Positions 1 through 11,092 of a stretch of 64,000 nucleotides of DNA are shown piece by piece. Below the pieces are notes generated by a model, which did not search any database, had not been told where the DNA came from, and worked only from the letters and a program-made list of their open reading frames with translations. The DNA is taken from positions 90,418 to 154,417 of the forward strand of contig JAKQIT010000091.1 in NCBI GenBank assembly GCA_029556915.1. Reading direction: 5' to 3'. Every line of letters begins with the position of its first letter. The first letter of the stretch is position 1. The position numbers and the translations under genes are program-made. The DNA is from Pseudomonadota bacterium (GTDB taxonomy: Bacteria; Pseudomonadota; Gammaproteobacteria; Burkholderiales; Methylophilaceae).

Positions 1-1443
1 CACCTCTTTGTATTCAGTGACAATTTTATCTTGCTCTAGGCCTGTTAAGCGTTGCAAGCGCATTTGCAAGATTTCTTGCGCCTGAATATCACTCAATTTA
101 TAACCATTGGGCGTTAAACCAAAGTTGACATCCAAACCTTCAGGCCGCGCCGCTTCCATCGCCGCGCGTTTAAGCATTTCTTCTACCACAGGGGATTTCC
201 ATGCTTTCGCCATCAAATCCACTTTAGCTTCTGGTGGCGTTGGAGCAGCTTTAATAATGGCAATCATTTCATCCACGTTCGCCAGGGCAACAGCTAAACC
301 TTCTAGCACATGTCCACGCGCGCGAGCTTTTTTCAGTTCAAATACAGTGCGACGTGTCACCACTTCACGGCGGTGGCGTAAGAACGCCTCCAACATTTGT
401 TTTAAGTTTAACAAACGTGGTTGACCGTCCATCAAAGCCACCATGTTCATACCAAAGGTGTCTTGTAATTGGGTTTGTTTGTAGAGATTGTTTAAAATAA
501 CCTCAGGAATCTCACCGCGTTTAAGCTCAATCACTACGCGCATGCCTGATTTATCAGACTCGTCACGTAAATCTGAGATACCTTCAATTTTCTTCTCGTT
601 GACGAGTTCTGCAATTTTCTCAACGAATGTTTTTTTGTTCACTTGGTATGGCAATTCGTCCACTACCAACATTTGGCGACTGCCTTTTTCCATATCTTCC
701 ACATGGGTGCGTCCACGCATTACCACGCGACCACGACCCGTGCGGTAGCCCTCTTTAACACCTACTGTGCCATAAATAATGCCAGCAGTAGGAAAATCTG
801 GTGCAGGCACTAGTTCAATCAATTCTTCAATGCCTGTTTCGGGGTCTTTGAGCAAAGCAAAGCAGGCATCCAGCACTTCATTCAAATTATGTGGCGGAAT
901 GTTAGTTGCCATCCCCACCGCAATACCTGAGCTACCGTTGATGAGCAAGTTAGGAATGCGCGCGGGCATAATGAGTGGCTCATGCTCGCTACCATCGTAG
1001 TTAGGGCCAAAATCCACCGTTTCTTTATCAATATCAGCGAGCAATTCATGGGCGATTTTCGCCATACGGATTTCGGTATAACGCATTGCCGCCGCATTAT
1101 CACCATCCACAGAGCCAAAGTTACCTTGGCCATCCACCAACATGTAGCGCAAGCTAAAATCCTGCGCCATACGCACTATCGTGTCATATACCGCGGTGTC
1201 GCCATGCGGGTGATATTTACCAATCACATCGCCGACAATACGGGCGGATTTTTTATAAGGTTTGTTGTAGTCGTTGGAGAGCTCGTGCATGGCAAATAGC
1301 ACGCGTCTATGCACTGGTTTTAAGCCATCGCGCACATCGGGTAACGCCCTGCCTACAATCACGCTCATGGCGTAATCAAGGTAGCTACGGCGCATTTCAT
1401 CTTCTAAACTAATCGGCAGGGTTTCTTTAGCGAATTGATCCAT
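1..1443 (-). CDS. gyrA: DNA gyrase subunit A (N-terminal part, runs off the window)
   Basis: GyrA is the DNA-cleaving subunit of gyrase, the type II topoisomerase that introduces negative supercoils in the cytoplasm. The visible 481 codons start at an ATG whose complement lies at 1441-1443 and read into the left edge, so the C-terminal wrapping domain is outside. The quinolone-determining loop [10 protein letters not shown] is intact, with Thr at position 83 and Asp at 87. The catalytic tyrosine is Y122 in AAMRYTE. Thr83 is also the wild-type residue in Pseudomonas aeruginosa, so it need not be a resistance mutation. No gene is coupled upstream; a hairpin repeat separates it from oxyR. Confidence 0.97.
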   Translation of the reverse strand, partial: MDQFAKETLPISLEDEMRRSYLDYAMSVIVGRALPDVRDGLKPVHRRVLFAMHELSNDYNKPYKKSARIVGDVIGKYHPHGDTAVYDTIVRMAQDFSLRYMLVDGQGNFGSVDGDNAAAMRYTEIRMAKIAHELLADIDKETVDFGPNYDGSEHEPLIMPARIPNLLINGSSGIAVGMATNIPPHNLNEVLDACFALLKDPETGIEELIELVPAPDFPTAGIIYGTVGVKEGYRTGRGRVVMRGRTHVEDMEKGSRQMLVVDELPYQVNKKTFVEKIAELVNEKKIEGISDLRDESDKSGMRVVIELKRGEIPEVILNNLYKQTQLQDTFGMNMVALMDGQPRLLNLKQMLEAFLRHRREVVTRRTVFELKKARARGHVLEGLAVALANVDEMIAIIKAAPTPPEAKVDLMAKAWKSPVVEEMLKRAAMEAARPEGLDVNFGLTPNGYKLSDIQAQEILQMRLQRLTGLEQDKIVTEYKEV

Positions 1444-1739
1444 TTTTGCTCTTTATTTTTGAATAAAACTAACGCGAGATTTTAACACGATTAACGCATT
1501 ATGGGCTTGTTAATATGGTCAGACGACCTTACTTTAATGCCAGAATTAAACTGCAAAATCAAATACAAAAAATAACGAAATTATCATTTTTGATAGTGTC
1601 TATTTTTGTCCGAGAAAAAAATATGCCTCTGCAAGCCAGTATCCATGCGGCTTACAGAGCATTAAAATGATATGTTGTGAAAATAGTGCTTTTAACAGTA
1701 ATTTTTTGTTGAACTTTACAAATAAAAAATACATGGGAT
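1444..1739. other. Intergenic region between gyrA and oxyR
   Basis: This AT-rich spacer should hold the gyrA promoter on the minus strand, but I could not pick a convincing -35/-10 pair. A short palindrome (GGTC-agac-GACC) lies near 1517-1528. The main recognisable structure is one copy of the dispersed hairpin repeat at 1610-1675. No coding potential is evident. Confidence 0.5.
1610..1675 (+). repeat. CGAGA-hairpin repeat, copy 1 (loop inverted)
   Basis: Left flank CCGAGAAAAA, then stem CTCTGcAAGCC / GGCTTaCAGAG around an 11-nt loop AGTATCCATGC, then right flank ending AAAATGATATGTTG. The loop is the exact reverse complement of the loop GCATGGATACT found in most other copies, while both flanks keep the usual orientation. 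Confidence 0.9.
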
Positions 1740-2651
1740 TTATGATGGATTGTTCACCACTTTCATGTAGTTGGAGCCAATCGCTTTAATCGCATCCGCA
1801 ATAATTTCAACCGCTTCAACGCGCGCAAAACTTTTGCGCCAAGCAATCGCAATACGTCTTGTCGGCGCGGGATGGGTAAATGGAATCACCTTAATGAGCG
1901 GGTTATGGTAACGTTCAGCCGTAGCCGAGCATGGCAACACGGTGATGCCTAAATTTGAAGCCACCATATTACGAATGGTTTCTAAAGAGTTGCCTTGCAA
2001 CACTTCGCCTTTGCGAGCAAGATTTGGACAAGCTTCTGCCACTTGGTTGCTAAAACAATGGCCGCTATTGAGTAAAAGCACTTTTTCTTCTGCCAACTCT
2101 TCAGGTTTGATGTAGTTACGCACTGCCCAGTGGTGATTAACTGGCACCACCACATCAAACTCTTCATCATATAAAGCTTGGTATTGCACACCCGCCAAAT
2201 CAAATGGCAACGCAATAATGGCGGCGTCAATCACACCGTTGCGCAGTTGCGTTTCTAAGTTAGCGGTTAAATTTTCTTCTACTTCAAGGGGCATGTCAGG
2301 CGCAGTTTTACGCAAAATGGGAATAATTTCAGGCAACAAATACGGGCCAATGGAATGAATCATGCCCAGCTTAAATGTGCCGATAAGTTGATTTTTGCCT
2401 AGCTCAGCTAATTGCTTAATGCGCCCTGCTTCTTCTAATACTTTTGCTGCCTGCTCAATAATTTTTGCGCCAATTTCTGTAGCACTTACATCGGTACGGC
2501 TACGCTCAAAAATACTGATATTAAGTTCGTCTTCCAGTTTTTTAATGGCTAGACTTAAGGCGGGCTGTGTAACAAAGCATTTTTCTGCCGCGCGCCTAAA
2601 ATTGCGCTCTTGCGCTACTGCGACAATAAATTTAAGTTCAGTTAATGTCAT
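1740..2651 (-). CDS. oxyR: Hydrogen-peroxide-sensing LysR-family regulator OxyR
   Basis: OxyR is a cytoplasmic LysR-type activator that forms an intramolecular disulfide on contact with H2O2 and induces catalase and other antioxidant genes. The 303-residue protein has the N-terminal winged helix-turn-helix (about 1-60) and a C-terminal sensor domain. The two redox cysteines fall at C199 (NSGHCF) and C208 (AEACPN), the same numbers as in E. coli OxyR, which separates it from generic LysR proteins. It is divergent from katG, a classic OxyR target, so mutual control from the shared 2652-2803 region is likely. The start is the ATG at 2651 and agrees with the family N-terminus. Confidence 0.95.
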   Translation of the reverse strand: MTLTELKFIVAVAQERNFRRAAEKCFVTQPALSLAIKKLEDELNISIFERSRTDVSATEIGAKIIEQAAKVLEEAGRIKQLAELGKNQLIGTFKLGMIHSIGPYLLPEIIPILRKTAPDMPLEVEENLTANLETQLRNGVIDAAIIALPFDLAGVQYQALYDEEFDVVVPVNHHWAVRNYIKPEELAEEKVLLLNSGHCFSNQVAEACPNLARKGEVLQGNSLETIRNMVASNLGITVLPCSATAERYHNPLIKVIPFTHPAPTRRIAIAWRKSFARVEAVEIIADAIKAIGSNYMKVVNNPS

Positions 2652-2803
2652 TATTAAGCTTTAGATTAAGATAATCAGCATTGTATTTCAATAAATATTA
2701 TTTATCAATAAAATAAAAACATACAATTATACTAATAAAAAAAATAATACTAGAATTCAATCATGCATCGAGTCACGATGTTGATTGAAAGGAGGCAAGT
2801 GAA
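2652..2803. promoter_or_regulatory. Divergent oxyR/katG control region
   Basis: Very AT-rich spacer between oxyR and the katG leader ORF. A 6-bp dyad ATAAAT-att-ATTTAT lies at 2691-2705 and is a possible LysR-type (T-N11-A-like) site. A TATACT hexamer near 2730 could be a katG-direction -10. Both are weak calls. Strong OxyR regulation is expected from the gene pair but not proven by the sequence. Confidence 0.4.
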
Positions 2804-2890
2804 ATGTGGTGGAAAGCATTACTAGAGTCATTGCCAATAGAGACAATTTTGGCGCTATTGGCAGATTATGCGATAGCTAATTCAAACTAA
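2804..2890 (+). CDS. Small 28-residue ORF in the katG leader
   Basis: An ATG at 2804 opens 28 codons starting MWWKALLESL and ending in TAA at 2888-2890, 15 nt before the katG start codon. It has an excellent Shine-Dalgarno, AAAGGAGG at 2788-2795, 8 nt from the ATG and stronger than that of katG itself. The peptide is hydrophobic and amphipathic, with two tandem Trp near the N-terminus and no Cys. It could be a real small protein, a translational-coupling leader for katG, or an artefact of a strong RBS. I do not recognise a family. Confidence 0.55.
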   Translation: MWWKALLESLPIETILALLADYAIANSN

Positions 2891-5074
<2,184 letters not shown>

Positions 5075-5096
5075 ATCACAACGCAAGTCTAAAATG

Positions 5097-5132
5097 TCGG
5101 ACATTTGGCGAGTTCAAATGTCCGATTTTTTT
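5097..5132 (+). terminator. Intrinsic terminator of katG
   Basis: Arms TCGGACATTT and AAATGTCCGA form a perfect 10-bp stem around a 9-nt loop and are followed by seven T. It lies 23 nt after the katG stop. Confidence 0.93.
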
Positions 5133-5167
5133 GTGGATTGAAAGCCAGAAAAAACCCGCATATTACT

Positions 5168-5234
5168 GCGAGAAATTTTTATACCCTTACAAACGGCTTG
5201 CGGATGCGGATTCCAGAGCTATGGTAAAGATGTT
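5168..5234 (+). repeat. CGAGA-hairpin repeat, degenerate copy 2
   Basis: The flanks GCGAGAAATTTTTAT and TTCCAGAGC...AAGATGTTGT match the family, but the left stem arm and loop have decayed and the hairpin is largely lost. Orientation is the same as for most copies. Confidence 0.6.
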
Positions 5235-5236
5235 GT

Positions 5237-5266
5237 ATAAAAAACGGAGCAAAAAGCCCCGCTTTT
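5237..5266 (-). terminator. Terminator of the coiled-coil gene
   Basis: On the minus strand a CGGGGC / GCTCCG stem (one G-T wobble) closes a T-rich loop and is followed by six T. It lies about 40 nt beyond the stop of the 96-residue gene. Confidence 0.75.
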
Positions 5267-5306
5267 ATTATACTTTTGCGTTACTCAAAACAAGCCATAT
5301 ATCAAG

Positions 5307-5597
5307 CTATTTATCAAATTTGGATTTCGCTTCGTTAAACGTTGTTTTAAGTGTGTCCCAGATGGATTCACCACCTTTTTTAATTTCTTCCCAGGCTTCT
5401 TCAGCAGCATCTTGCAACTCAGAAACCTTACCTTCGGCCTCAGTTTTTTTTGCTTTGAGTTCGGCAATTTGTTCAGCATACTTATCTTTTAACTCAGCTT
5501 TAGCCAAATTAGCCTGCACTTCCAATTCGTCAATATCGGTACTCCACTCATCCAGTTGTGCTTTTAATTTTGCTACGTATTCGTCTTTTGTACTCAT
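5307..5597 (-). CDS. Small coiled-coil stress-type protein (sll1863-like)
   Basis: A 96-residue, highly charged protein that is almost entirely Lys/Glu/Ala-rich helix, with heptad-like spacing from about residue 8 to 75 and a C-terminal segment WEEIKKGGESIWDTLK. It has no signal peptide, membrane segment or cysteine. The pattern resembles the small soluble coiled-coil proteins annotated as sll1863-type stress proteins in proteobacteria. The exact biochemical role is unknown. A good RBS (AAGGAG) precedes the ATG at 5597. It is a monocistronic unit with its own terminator, downstream of and co-directional with metZ. Confidence 0.8.
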   Translation of the reverse strand: MSTKDEYVAKLKAQLDEWSTDIDELEVQANLAKAELKDKYAEQIAELKAKKTEAEGKVSELQDAAEEAWEEIKKGGESIWDTLKTTFNEAKSKFDK

Positions 5598-5638
5598 TTT
5601 GCTTCTCCTTAATTAGTGACTAGCTGTAAGACAACAGA

Positions 5639-6820
5639 TTATTTCAATAGTGCCAAATCGGCCTTCAAATCTTCCACATGTTCCAAACCTACCGCAATTC
5701 TAACCAGACTATCTTTAATGCCCGCTTCTGCGCGCGCTTCGGCTGAAACGCGACTGTGCGTAGTTGTGGCTGGGTGCGTGATGGTACTTTTCGCATCCCC
5801 CAAATTAGCGGTAATTGAAATTAACTTAGTCGCGTCAATCAATGCCCACGCCGCCTCTTGCTCAGTTTGGCCTGCTTTGGTTTTTACTTCAAAACTCACA
5901 ATACCACCGCCACTGAGTTGCTGCTTCATCGCCAAGGCGTGTTGTGGGTGAGACGCCAAACCAGGGTAATACACACGCGCCACTTGCGGCTGCGCTTCTA
6001 ACCAAGTGGCAAGCTCAAGCGCACGTTTTGAATGGGCTTCCATGCGAACATGTAAAGTTTCTAACCCTTTTAAAAACACCCATGCGTTAAACGCGCTCAT
6101 GGTCACGCCTGCGGTGCGCAAAAAACCATACACCGGCTCCATCAAGACTTTTCTACCCAACACCGCGCCACCTAAGCATCTGCCCTGCCCGTCAATATAT
6201 TTTGTTGCGGAATGAATAATAATATCTGCGCCCAAATCTAATGGGCGCTGAATGGCAGGTGTACAAAAGCAATTATCCACCACCAAATGTGCGCCTGCAC
6301 GATGTGCAATATCTGCCAGCGCTTGAATATCGCACACTTCTGTAAGCGGATTGGATGGCGTTTCTACAAAAAACAATTTGGTTTTTGCTGTCACTGCTGT
6401 TTGCCACGCGTTCACATCAGTAAGTGAAACAAATGTTACCTCTAAGCCCCAACGTTTTAAAATATTACTAAACAACTGTACAGTCGTGCCAAAAATACTG
6501 CGCGAAGCTACCACATGGTCACCCGCACTACATAAAGCCATGACACAAGCTAAAATCGCTGACATACCGCTAGATGTCGCCACGCATTGCTCTGCACCTT
6601 CTAAGGCGGCCAATTTATTTTGAAATACGGTCACGGTAGGGTTGGTAAAACGTGAATAAATATTACCCGGCTCAGTACCGCCAAAACGAGCAGCAGCTTG
6701 CGCGGCGCTGGTAAAACGAAAGCTCGAGTTTAAAAATAAGGCCTCAGAATTCTCACCATAAGGTGTCGCTTCGCTGCCAGCACGCACGGCTAAAGTTTCT
6801 GGATAGTATTGGTTTGTCAT
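5639..6820 (-). CDS. metZ: O-succinylhomoserine sulfhydrylase MetZ
   Basis: A PLP-dependent Cys/Met-metabolism enzyme that replaces the succinyl group of O-succinylhomoserine with sulfide to give homocysteine, the direct-sulfhydrylation route to methionine. The 393 residues fit the family. The PLP lysine is K207 in the motif SATKYIDGQG, and the cofactor-phosphate region TSSGMSAI sits near 82-89. The purF-metZ neighbourhood favours MetZ over cystathionine gamma-synthase or MetY. It is preceded by a SAM-II riboswitch and terminator, so it should be switched off when S-adenosylmethionine is plentiful. RBS ATGAGAA before the ATG at 6820. Confidence 0.93.
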   Translation of the reverse strand: MTNQYYPETLAVRAGSEATPYGENSEALFLNSSFRFTSAAQAAARFGGTEPGNIYSRFTNPTVTVFQNKLAALEGAEQCVATSSGMSAILACVMALCSAGDHVVASRSIFGTTVQLFSNILKRWGLEVTFVSLTDVNAWQTAVTAKTKLFFVETPSNPLTEVCDIQALADIAHRAGAHLVVDNCFCTPAIQRPLDLGADIIIHSATKYIDGQGRCLGGAVLGRKVLMEPVYGFLRTAGVTMSAFNAWVFLKGLETLHVRMEAHSKRALELATWLEAQPQVARVYYPGLASHPQHALAMKQQLSGGGIVSFEVKTKAGQTEQEAAWALIDATKLISITANLGDAKSTITHPATTTHSRVSAEARAEAGIKDSLVRIAVGLEHVEDLKADLALLK

Positions 6821-6845
6821 TGCATTCTCATTTCATTTGGGCATT

Positions 6846-6885
6846 AAAAAACCCGTAATAGCGAATTAGCTAAAACGGGTTTTTT
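6846..6885 (-). terminator. Riboswitch expression-platform terminator of metZ
   Basis: On the minus strand AAAAAACCCGT pairs with ACGGGTTTTTT, followed directly by T residues, 25 nt before the metZ start. The loop carries TTTAGCT and TCGCT, which are complementary to the aptamer 3' end AGCTAAAGCGA. An antiterminator pairing that competes with SAM binding is therefore possible. Confidence 0.85.
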
Positions 6886-6890
6886 GTTAA

Positions 6891-6966
6891 CTCGCTTTAG
6901 CTGTATTTATTATGCGCCCGCAAGCTGAGAAGACCTTGTTTAAGTTAAGTCACTCAAATCAGCGCA
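6891..6966 (-). ncRNA. SAM-II riboswitch aptamer upstream of metZ
   Basis: Read on the minus strand, the segment carries the SAM-II (metA motif) hallmarks in order: TGCGCTGATTT, then GCTTGCGGGCGCATAATAAA, then AGCTAAA. The P1 stem TGCGC/GCGCA can form, and the 3' tail AGCTAAA is positioned for the pseudoknot. The linker after GATTT is longer than in the minimal Agrobacterium metA aptamer. SAM-II elements control methionine biosynthesis genes, which fits metZ. A covariance-model match has not been run. Confidence 0.82.
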
Positions 6967-6971
6967 ACTTC

Positions 6972-7000
6972 ATGTTATGCCTATTAGGCTTTGAGGTCAA
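6972..7000 (-). promoter_or_regulatory. Sigma-70 promoter of the metZ riboswitch transcript
   Basis: On the minus strand TTGACC (6995-7000) and TAACAT (6972-6977) are separated by exactly 17 nt. The predicted start near 6965 falls on the first base of the SAM-II P1 stem, which supports both calls. Confidence 0.65.
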
Positions 7001-7029
7001 GAAAAAATTTTAAAAAACTTAAAATTTCG

Positions 7030-7097
7030 CCCGAGAAAAAATCATCGCCCCGCTAGACCCATCCACAAGCCATTTGCAGGTAGGCAAAAAGATGTTG
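7030..7097 (+). repeat. CGAGA-hairpin repeat, degenerate copy 3
   Basis: Flanks CCCGAGAAAAAATCAT and GGCAAAAAGATGTTGG match the family; the core (AAGCCATTTGCAGG on the right) is partly eroded. It sits immediately downstream of the WG-repeat-like gene, opposite copy 4 at the other end of that gene. Confidence 0.65.
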
Positions 7098-7137
7098 GGC
7101 TTAAAACATAGGCGCTATACGTTTCTACTATTGCGCC

Positions 7138-9306
7138 CTAAGCAGGCTGAATAGTCACACCCAAACTTGCAGTAATTTCTAATAAAGTGGTTTTGTCAAC
7201 ATCACGCACAAAGCAAATTTTATAGGAGTCATCTTCTGGGGCAAACAAAAATAAATGCACGCCATTTTTTTGTGCATAACGGCCGGCGGCGGCGATTCCT
7301 TCGTTAATCGATTCACCATTGTCATTAGCGTTCCACTCAAAGCCGTCCAAGGCATCTATCCAGTCAGCTAAATCACTAATGGCATCGGTGTCTTTCCAGT
7401 CCACATGTCTGGCAAAGCCTCTACTCCTAACCTCCTCAAATACCAAAATCACCAACTTAGCCAAAACGGATTGATGTTCTTTGACGGACCAATTCTCTGA
7501 ATCATGTGGATCATCTTCCGGGTCATCTTCTACTTTATTCAGATAGGTGTTTATGCTGTTGCAAATGGCGGCGGCGGTCGCTTCATCACCCAAAGATAAA
7601 CAGTAGCTTAGGCTATAAAGAGTATCCCACGGGTCTGCGTTTAAAATATCCTGCTTAGTTATAGGGCGATACGTGATGCTTTCTCCACTAAACATTTTCT
7701 TTAGATGTAACTGAAAATCTGCTACGGACATATCACGCTTGACTAGTTCGCCATCAAAAGACATTAACCACATATAGTCTTCGTGCATGACGATGACGCA
7801 GTCATTGACCACTTTAATTTCACCTATTAAATGTGCATGATGCACCACATAAGGCGTAGCACACACAAGTTCGCCATTGGTTTTATAAATGCTTGGGCAT
7901 AAATTGAAATCCAAGGCCAGCAAACGATCCTTTTGATACACTTTTGGTTGGTGTACCCCACCTATTAACAAATATTGGCACGGGATAATTTCTTTACCGG
8001 TGTTATCTATCACACCATATCGTAAACGCTTTTCACCACCGAGCGAGCTGGTATATGTCCTAGAGGCATCAAACTTGCTCACTAAAGCCAGTTTTTTACT
8101 TTTGCTAAATTCGCTGATAGATTCATATTGATTGGCTGGGATTAATACGAGTCCATCAAAGTTCATCAGGCCTGCGAATGTTCTTTGATTAGTTTCGCCA
8201 TCGTAAAAAACATAGTTGGGTTGACTATAATGTAAATAACCATCTTCACTATATTCCACACCTCCAGTACCCGCTACAAGCACAGATAAATCAGGCAGGT
8301 GCACGATATAACTGTCATCATATTTTTCATGTTCGATATAGTTTCTAATGATATTGGCCACCCTAGGCGAATGTATAAATAAACCAGTATTTTTCAGAAC
8401 GGGCGTCATTTGCACACCGTTTACGTCAAAAAGTACGGAATTGTGTTCTATTGTTTTATGCGTTTTTAAATCGCTGTCCCAGTATGCCGCCACCAGCCAG
8501 CCATAGAGCGTTTCGTTTTGGTCACTATATCTGCTAGTATCATGAATATAATTCATGCCTAATGTGAGCGGCACTAGCCAGCGACCATAGGGAGTCACCA
8601 CACCGACAGCAGCAGATTCTTTAGACTCGCCCTTTTTTCGCACCACATAGGCCGGAATATGCCTAAGCCACCCATCTACACTGTCATCATAATTTTTATC
8701 TTCAAGTTCTACCAATCCCTGCAGCAATGGATTGTCAGAAATCGGCTCATAATCCATATTGTTTTTCCTAGCAATCACTTCTGTTGACCAGTAGCCGAAT
8801 GATTGTTGCCAATGATTTAGCAATTGTGCAATAGGGGCTTGCAAATGCTCAGGCGTACTTTGTGATAAAGCCTTTTCTAAATTTTCTGCTTTTGCTTTTA
8901 ATTCAGCTAAATACGCATTATAGGTTTTTTTTGTTTGTTCTTTTTCTGCTATGCTTGACCACACATCAAGTGCTAAATAGGCGTGTTGCGTTGCCATCAA
9001 CAACTTATCTATATGCGCTAATGGTGTTAGCAACTGTGGATAGACCTGAACGGCTAACTTATAAAAAACTTGCCAGCGCTGTTGTGCTTTTGCAGTTTCA
9101 ACCACCAAAGCTTTATTTGTTCCAGGCTCGAGATAAACTGCAAATGGTGTGGCTGTGGCATCGCCCCCAAGTAATAATAAAAACAAATCTGGAATGGTTA
9201 AAAACCACTCGGCTAACCCCGCTATATTGGAACCGTCATCAGCATAATAATCATCAGATTCCGTAGGAAAACTGGCGATAGAAAACAAAACGGTGTGTTT
9301 AATCAT
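7138..9306 (-). CDS. Large WG-repeat-like protein of unknown function
   Basis: A 722-residue protein without signal peptide or confident membrane helix. A helical Ala/Glu/Lys-rich segment lies around residues 95-160. The middle contains several beta-rich units of WG-repeat style, for example RYGVIDNTGKEIIPCQY and AVGVVTPYGRWLVPL. The C-terminal 120 residues (WIDALDGFEWNANDNGES..., then a beta hairpin ending in ICFVRDV) look like a separate small domain, possibly of the DUF6630 type. Function is not known; WG-repeat proteins are often binding scaffolds and some are linked to polymorphic toxin or immunity loci. The gene interrupts the usual purF-metZ adjacency and is flanked by hairpin repeats on both sides, which suggests insertion. 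The start ATG at 9306 has only a weak RBS. Confidence 0.8.
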   Translation of the reverse strand: MIKHTVLFSIASFPTESDDYYADDGSNIAGLAEWFLTIPDLFLLLLGGDATATPFAVYLEPGTNKALVVETAKAQQRWQVFYKLAVQVYPQLLTPLAHIDKLLMATQHAYLALDVWSSIAEKEQTKKTYNAYLAELKAKAENLEKALSQSTPEHLQAPIAQLLNHWQQSFGYWSTEVIARKNNMDYEPISDNPLLQGLVELEDKNYDDSVDGWLRHIPAYVVRKKGESKESAAVGVVTPYGRWLVPLTLGMNYIHDTSRYSDQNETLYGWLVAAYWDSDLKTHKTIEHNSVLFDVNGVQMTPVLKNTGLFIHSPRVANIIRNYIEHEKYDDSYIVHLPDLSVLVAGTGGVEYSEDGYLHYSQPNYVFYDGETNQRTFAGLMNFDGLVLIPANQYESISEFSKSKKLALVSKFDASRTYTSSLGGEKRLRYGVIDNTGKEIIPCQYLLIGGVHQPKVYQKDRLLALDFNLCPSIYKTNGELVCATPYVVHHAHLIGEIKVVNDCVIVMHEDYMWLMSFDGELVKRDMSVADFQLHLKKMFSGESITYRPITKQDILNADPWDTLYSLSYCLSLGDEATAAAICNSINTYLNKVEDDPEDDPHDSENWSVKEHQSVLAKLVILVFEEVRSRGFARHVDWKDTDAISDLADWIDALDGFEWNANDNGESINEGIAAAGRYAQKNGVHLFLFAPEDDSYKICFVRDVDKTTLLEITASLGVTIQPA

Positions 9307-9401
9307 GGGGGCTATCTTTCAATTTGTTTATTCAGCTTTGTTGCTGCAAACTTCGACAAATCAATACCAAAATTAATGGACTTAATTGATTCAAAAAAGC
9401 T

Positions 9402-9468
9402 TCGAGAGAAATTGGATGCCTCGCAAGCCGCATGGATACTGGCTTGCAGGGCAGGTGTTCTGATATGT
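9402..9468 (+). repeat. CGAGA-hairpin repeat, copy 4
   Basis: TTCGAGAGAA, then GCCTCGCAAGCC, loop GCATGGATACT, GGCTTGCAGGGC and right flank TGATATGT. One base of the left CTCTG arm is missing. It lies between the WG-repeat-like gene and purF. Confidence 0.88.
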
Positions 9469-9528
9469 ACGATAAATGAGTCTTTATTATGCAAAATAAG
9501 TAGGCATTTTTTAACGATAGCTTGTTTA

Positions 9529-11064
9529 TTATTCTGCAACTTCCTCGGCACTTTCAATCAAGTTTAAATCCATTTGTGTGCTTGAGTTTGCTGGCTTTTG
9601 CTTTTTATTTACATCACCACGCGCAGTTTCTATGGCAGCTAAATAAGCTTCATTGATGTCACCTGTGACGTATTCGCCATTAAAACATGAGCAGTCAAAG
9701 TTTTTGATTTGAGGGTTACTCAATTTGATATCACGCACTAAATCATCTAAGTCTTGATAAATCAGCGCGTCTGCACCAATTTCTTGGCAAATTTCTTCAT
9801 CAGTACGTCCGGTGGCAAGTAGTTCATCACGACTGGGCATATCAATACCATATACATTGGGAAAGCGCACTGGTGGTGCAGCCGAAGCAAAATAGACTTT
9901 GTTAGCGCCAGCATCGCGCGCCATTTGCACAATTTGCTGAGAAGTGGTTCCACGCACGATTGAGTCGTCAACCAGCAAAACATTCTTGCCTTTAAATTCG
10001 ATACCAATCGGATTTAATTTTTGACGTACAGATTTTTTACGCAAGGCCTGACCAGGCATAATAAATGTGCGACCGATATAACGGTTTTTAATAAAGCCTT
10101 CACGATAGTCCAAACCTAAAGCAATACCAACTTGCAATGCGCTTGGGCGGCTAGTATCTGGAATCGGAATGACCACATCAATTTGCTTATCCGCCCATTC
10201 GCGCTTGATTTTTTCAGCCAAGCTTTTACCCATATCCAGACGGGTTTGATACACCGAAACGTCATCAATAACCGAATCTGGGCGCGCTAAATAGACATAT
10301 TCAAAAATACACGGGTTAAGTTTTGCGTTGGCATCACAATGACGACTAAAAAACTGACCGTTCATGTCAATAAACACCGCCTCACCAGGCGCCACATCGC
10401 GCACCAGCGTAAAGCCTAATACATCTAAAGCCACACTTTCTGAAGCTACAATGTACTCGGTGCCTTTATCCGTTTCTTGTTTACCAATCACCAATGGCCG
10501 GATTCCGTTGGAATCACGAAATGCAAGTAAGCCAAAATTAGCAATCATCGCTACCACCGCATAAGCACCCTTACAACGCTTGTGCACGCCTGATACCGCG
10601 TCAAACACCATATCTGTGTTTAGCACAGCATTGGCTGCGGTTTTTTCAATTTCATGCGCCAATACGTTTAACAACACTTCGGAATCAGAGCTCGTGTTAA
10701 TGTGCCTTAAATCAAGCTTAAACATTTCTTCTTTTAGTTGTGCAGAGTTGGTGAGATTGCCATTGTGGCCCAGCACAATACCAAATGGTGAGTTCACATA
10801 AAAAGGCTGTGCTTCAGCTGCACTCGATGAACCAGCAGTTGGGTAGCGTACATGACCTATGCCAACATTGCCCACCAAATTACGCATGTGGCGCGTGTGA
10901 AAAACATCTTTCACCAAGCCATTATTCTTGTGCATGTAAAAAGTGTTGCCATCGGTAGTCACAATCCCCGCAGCGTCTTGCCCACGGTGCTGTAACACCA
11001 ATAAACCATCGTAAAGTAATTGATTAACTGGGTTTTTACCGACTATGCCTATGATTCCGCACAT
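9529..11064 (-). CDS. purF: Amidophosphoribosyltransferase PurF
   Basis: PurF catalyses the first committed step of purine synthesis, PRPP plus glutamine to phosphoribosylamine. The 511-residue protein begins MCGIIGIVG, so after Met removal Cys is the N-terminal nucleophile of the class II glutamine amidotransferase domain. The C-terminal phosphoribosyltransferase domain carries the PRPP loop [14 protein letters not shown]. It is the last gene of the leftward cvpA-purF arrangement typical of proteobacteria, 28 nt after cvpA. No frameshift or missing motif is seen. Confidence 0.97.
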   Translation of the reverse strand: MCGIIGIVGKNPVNQLLYDGLLVLQHRGQDAAGIVTTDGNTFYMHKNNGLVKDVFHTRHMRNLVGNVGIGHVRYPTAGSSSAAEAQPFYVNSPFGIVLGHNGNLTNSAQLKEEMFKLDLRHINTSSDSEVLLNVLAHEIEKTAANAVLNTDMVFDAVSGVHKRCKGAYAVVAMIANFGLLAFRDSNGIRPLVIGKQETDKGTEYIVASESVALDVLGFTLVRDVAPGEAVFIDMNGQFFSRHCDANAKLNPCIFEYVYLARPDSVIDDVSVYQTRLDMGKSLAEKIKREWADKQIDVVIPIPDTSRPSALQVGIALGLDYREGFIKNRYIGRTFIMPGQALRKKSVRQKLNPIGIEFKGKNVLLVDDSIVRGTTSQQIVQMARDAGANKVYFASAAPPVRFPNVYGIDMPSRDELLATGRTDEEICQEIGADALIYQDLDDLVRDIKLSNPQIKNFDCSCFNGEYVTGDINEAYLAAIETARGDVNKKQKPANSSTQMDLNLIESAEEVAE

Positions 11065-11092
11065 GAAAATGCCTTAAATTGAATTTTAAAAT

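Noticed and set aside
983-1299. Thr83 in GyrA as a quinolone-resistance mutation
   Set aside because: Thr at this position is natural in several bacteria, and Asp87 is wild type.
1513-1530. GGTCAGACGACC as a DNA-uptake sequence
   Set aside because: It resembles GTCTGA-type uptake words only partly and is not repeated at useful density here.
5131-5616. 161-codon plus-strand ORF
   Set aside because: It is antisense to the coiled-coil gene, has no RBS and starts inside a degenerate repeat.
8862-9266. 134-codon plus-strand ORF antisense to the WG-repeat-like gene
   Set aside because: Leu/Tyr-rich shadow frame without RBS; the minus-strand gene explains the region.
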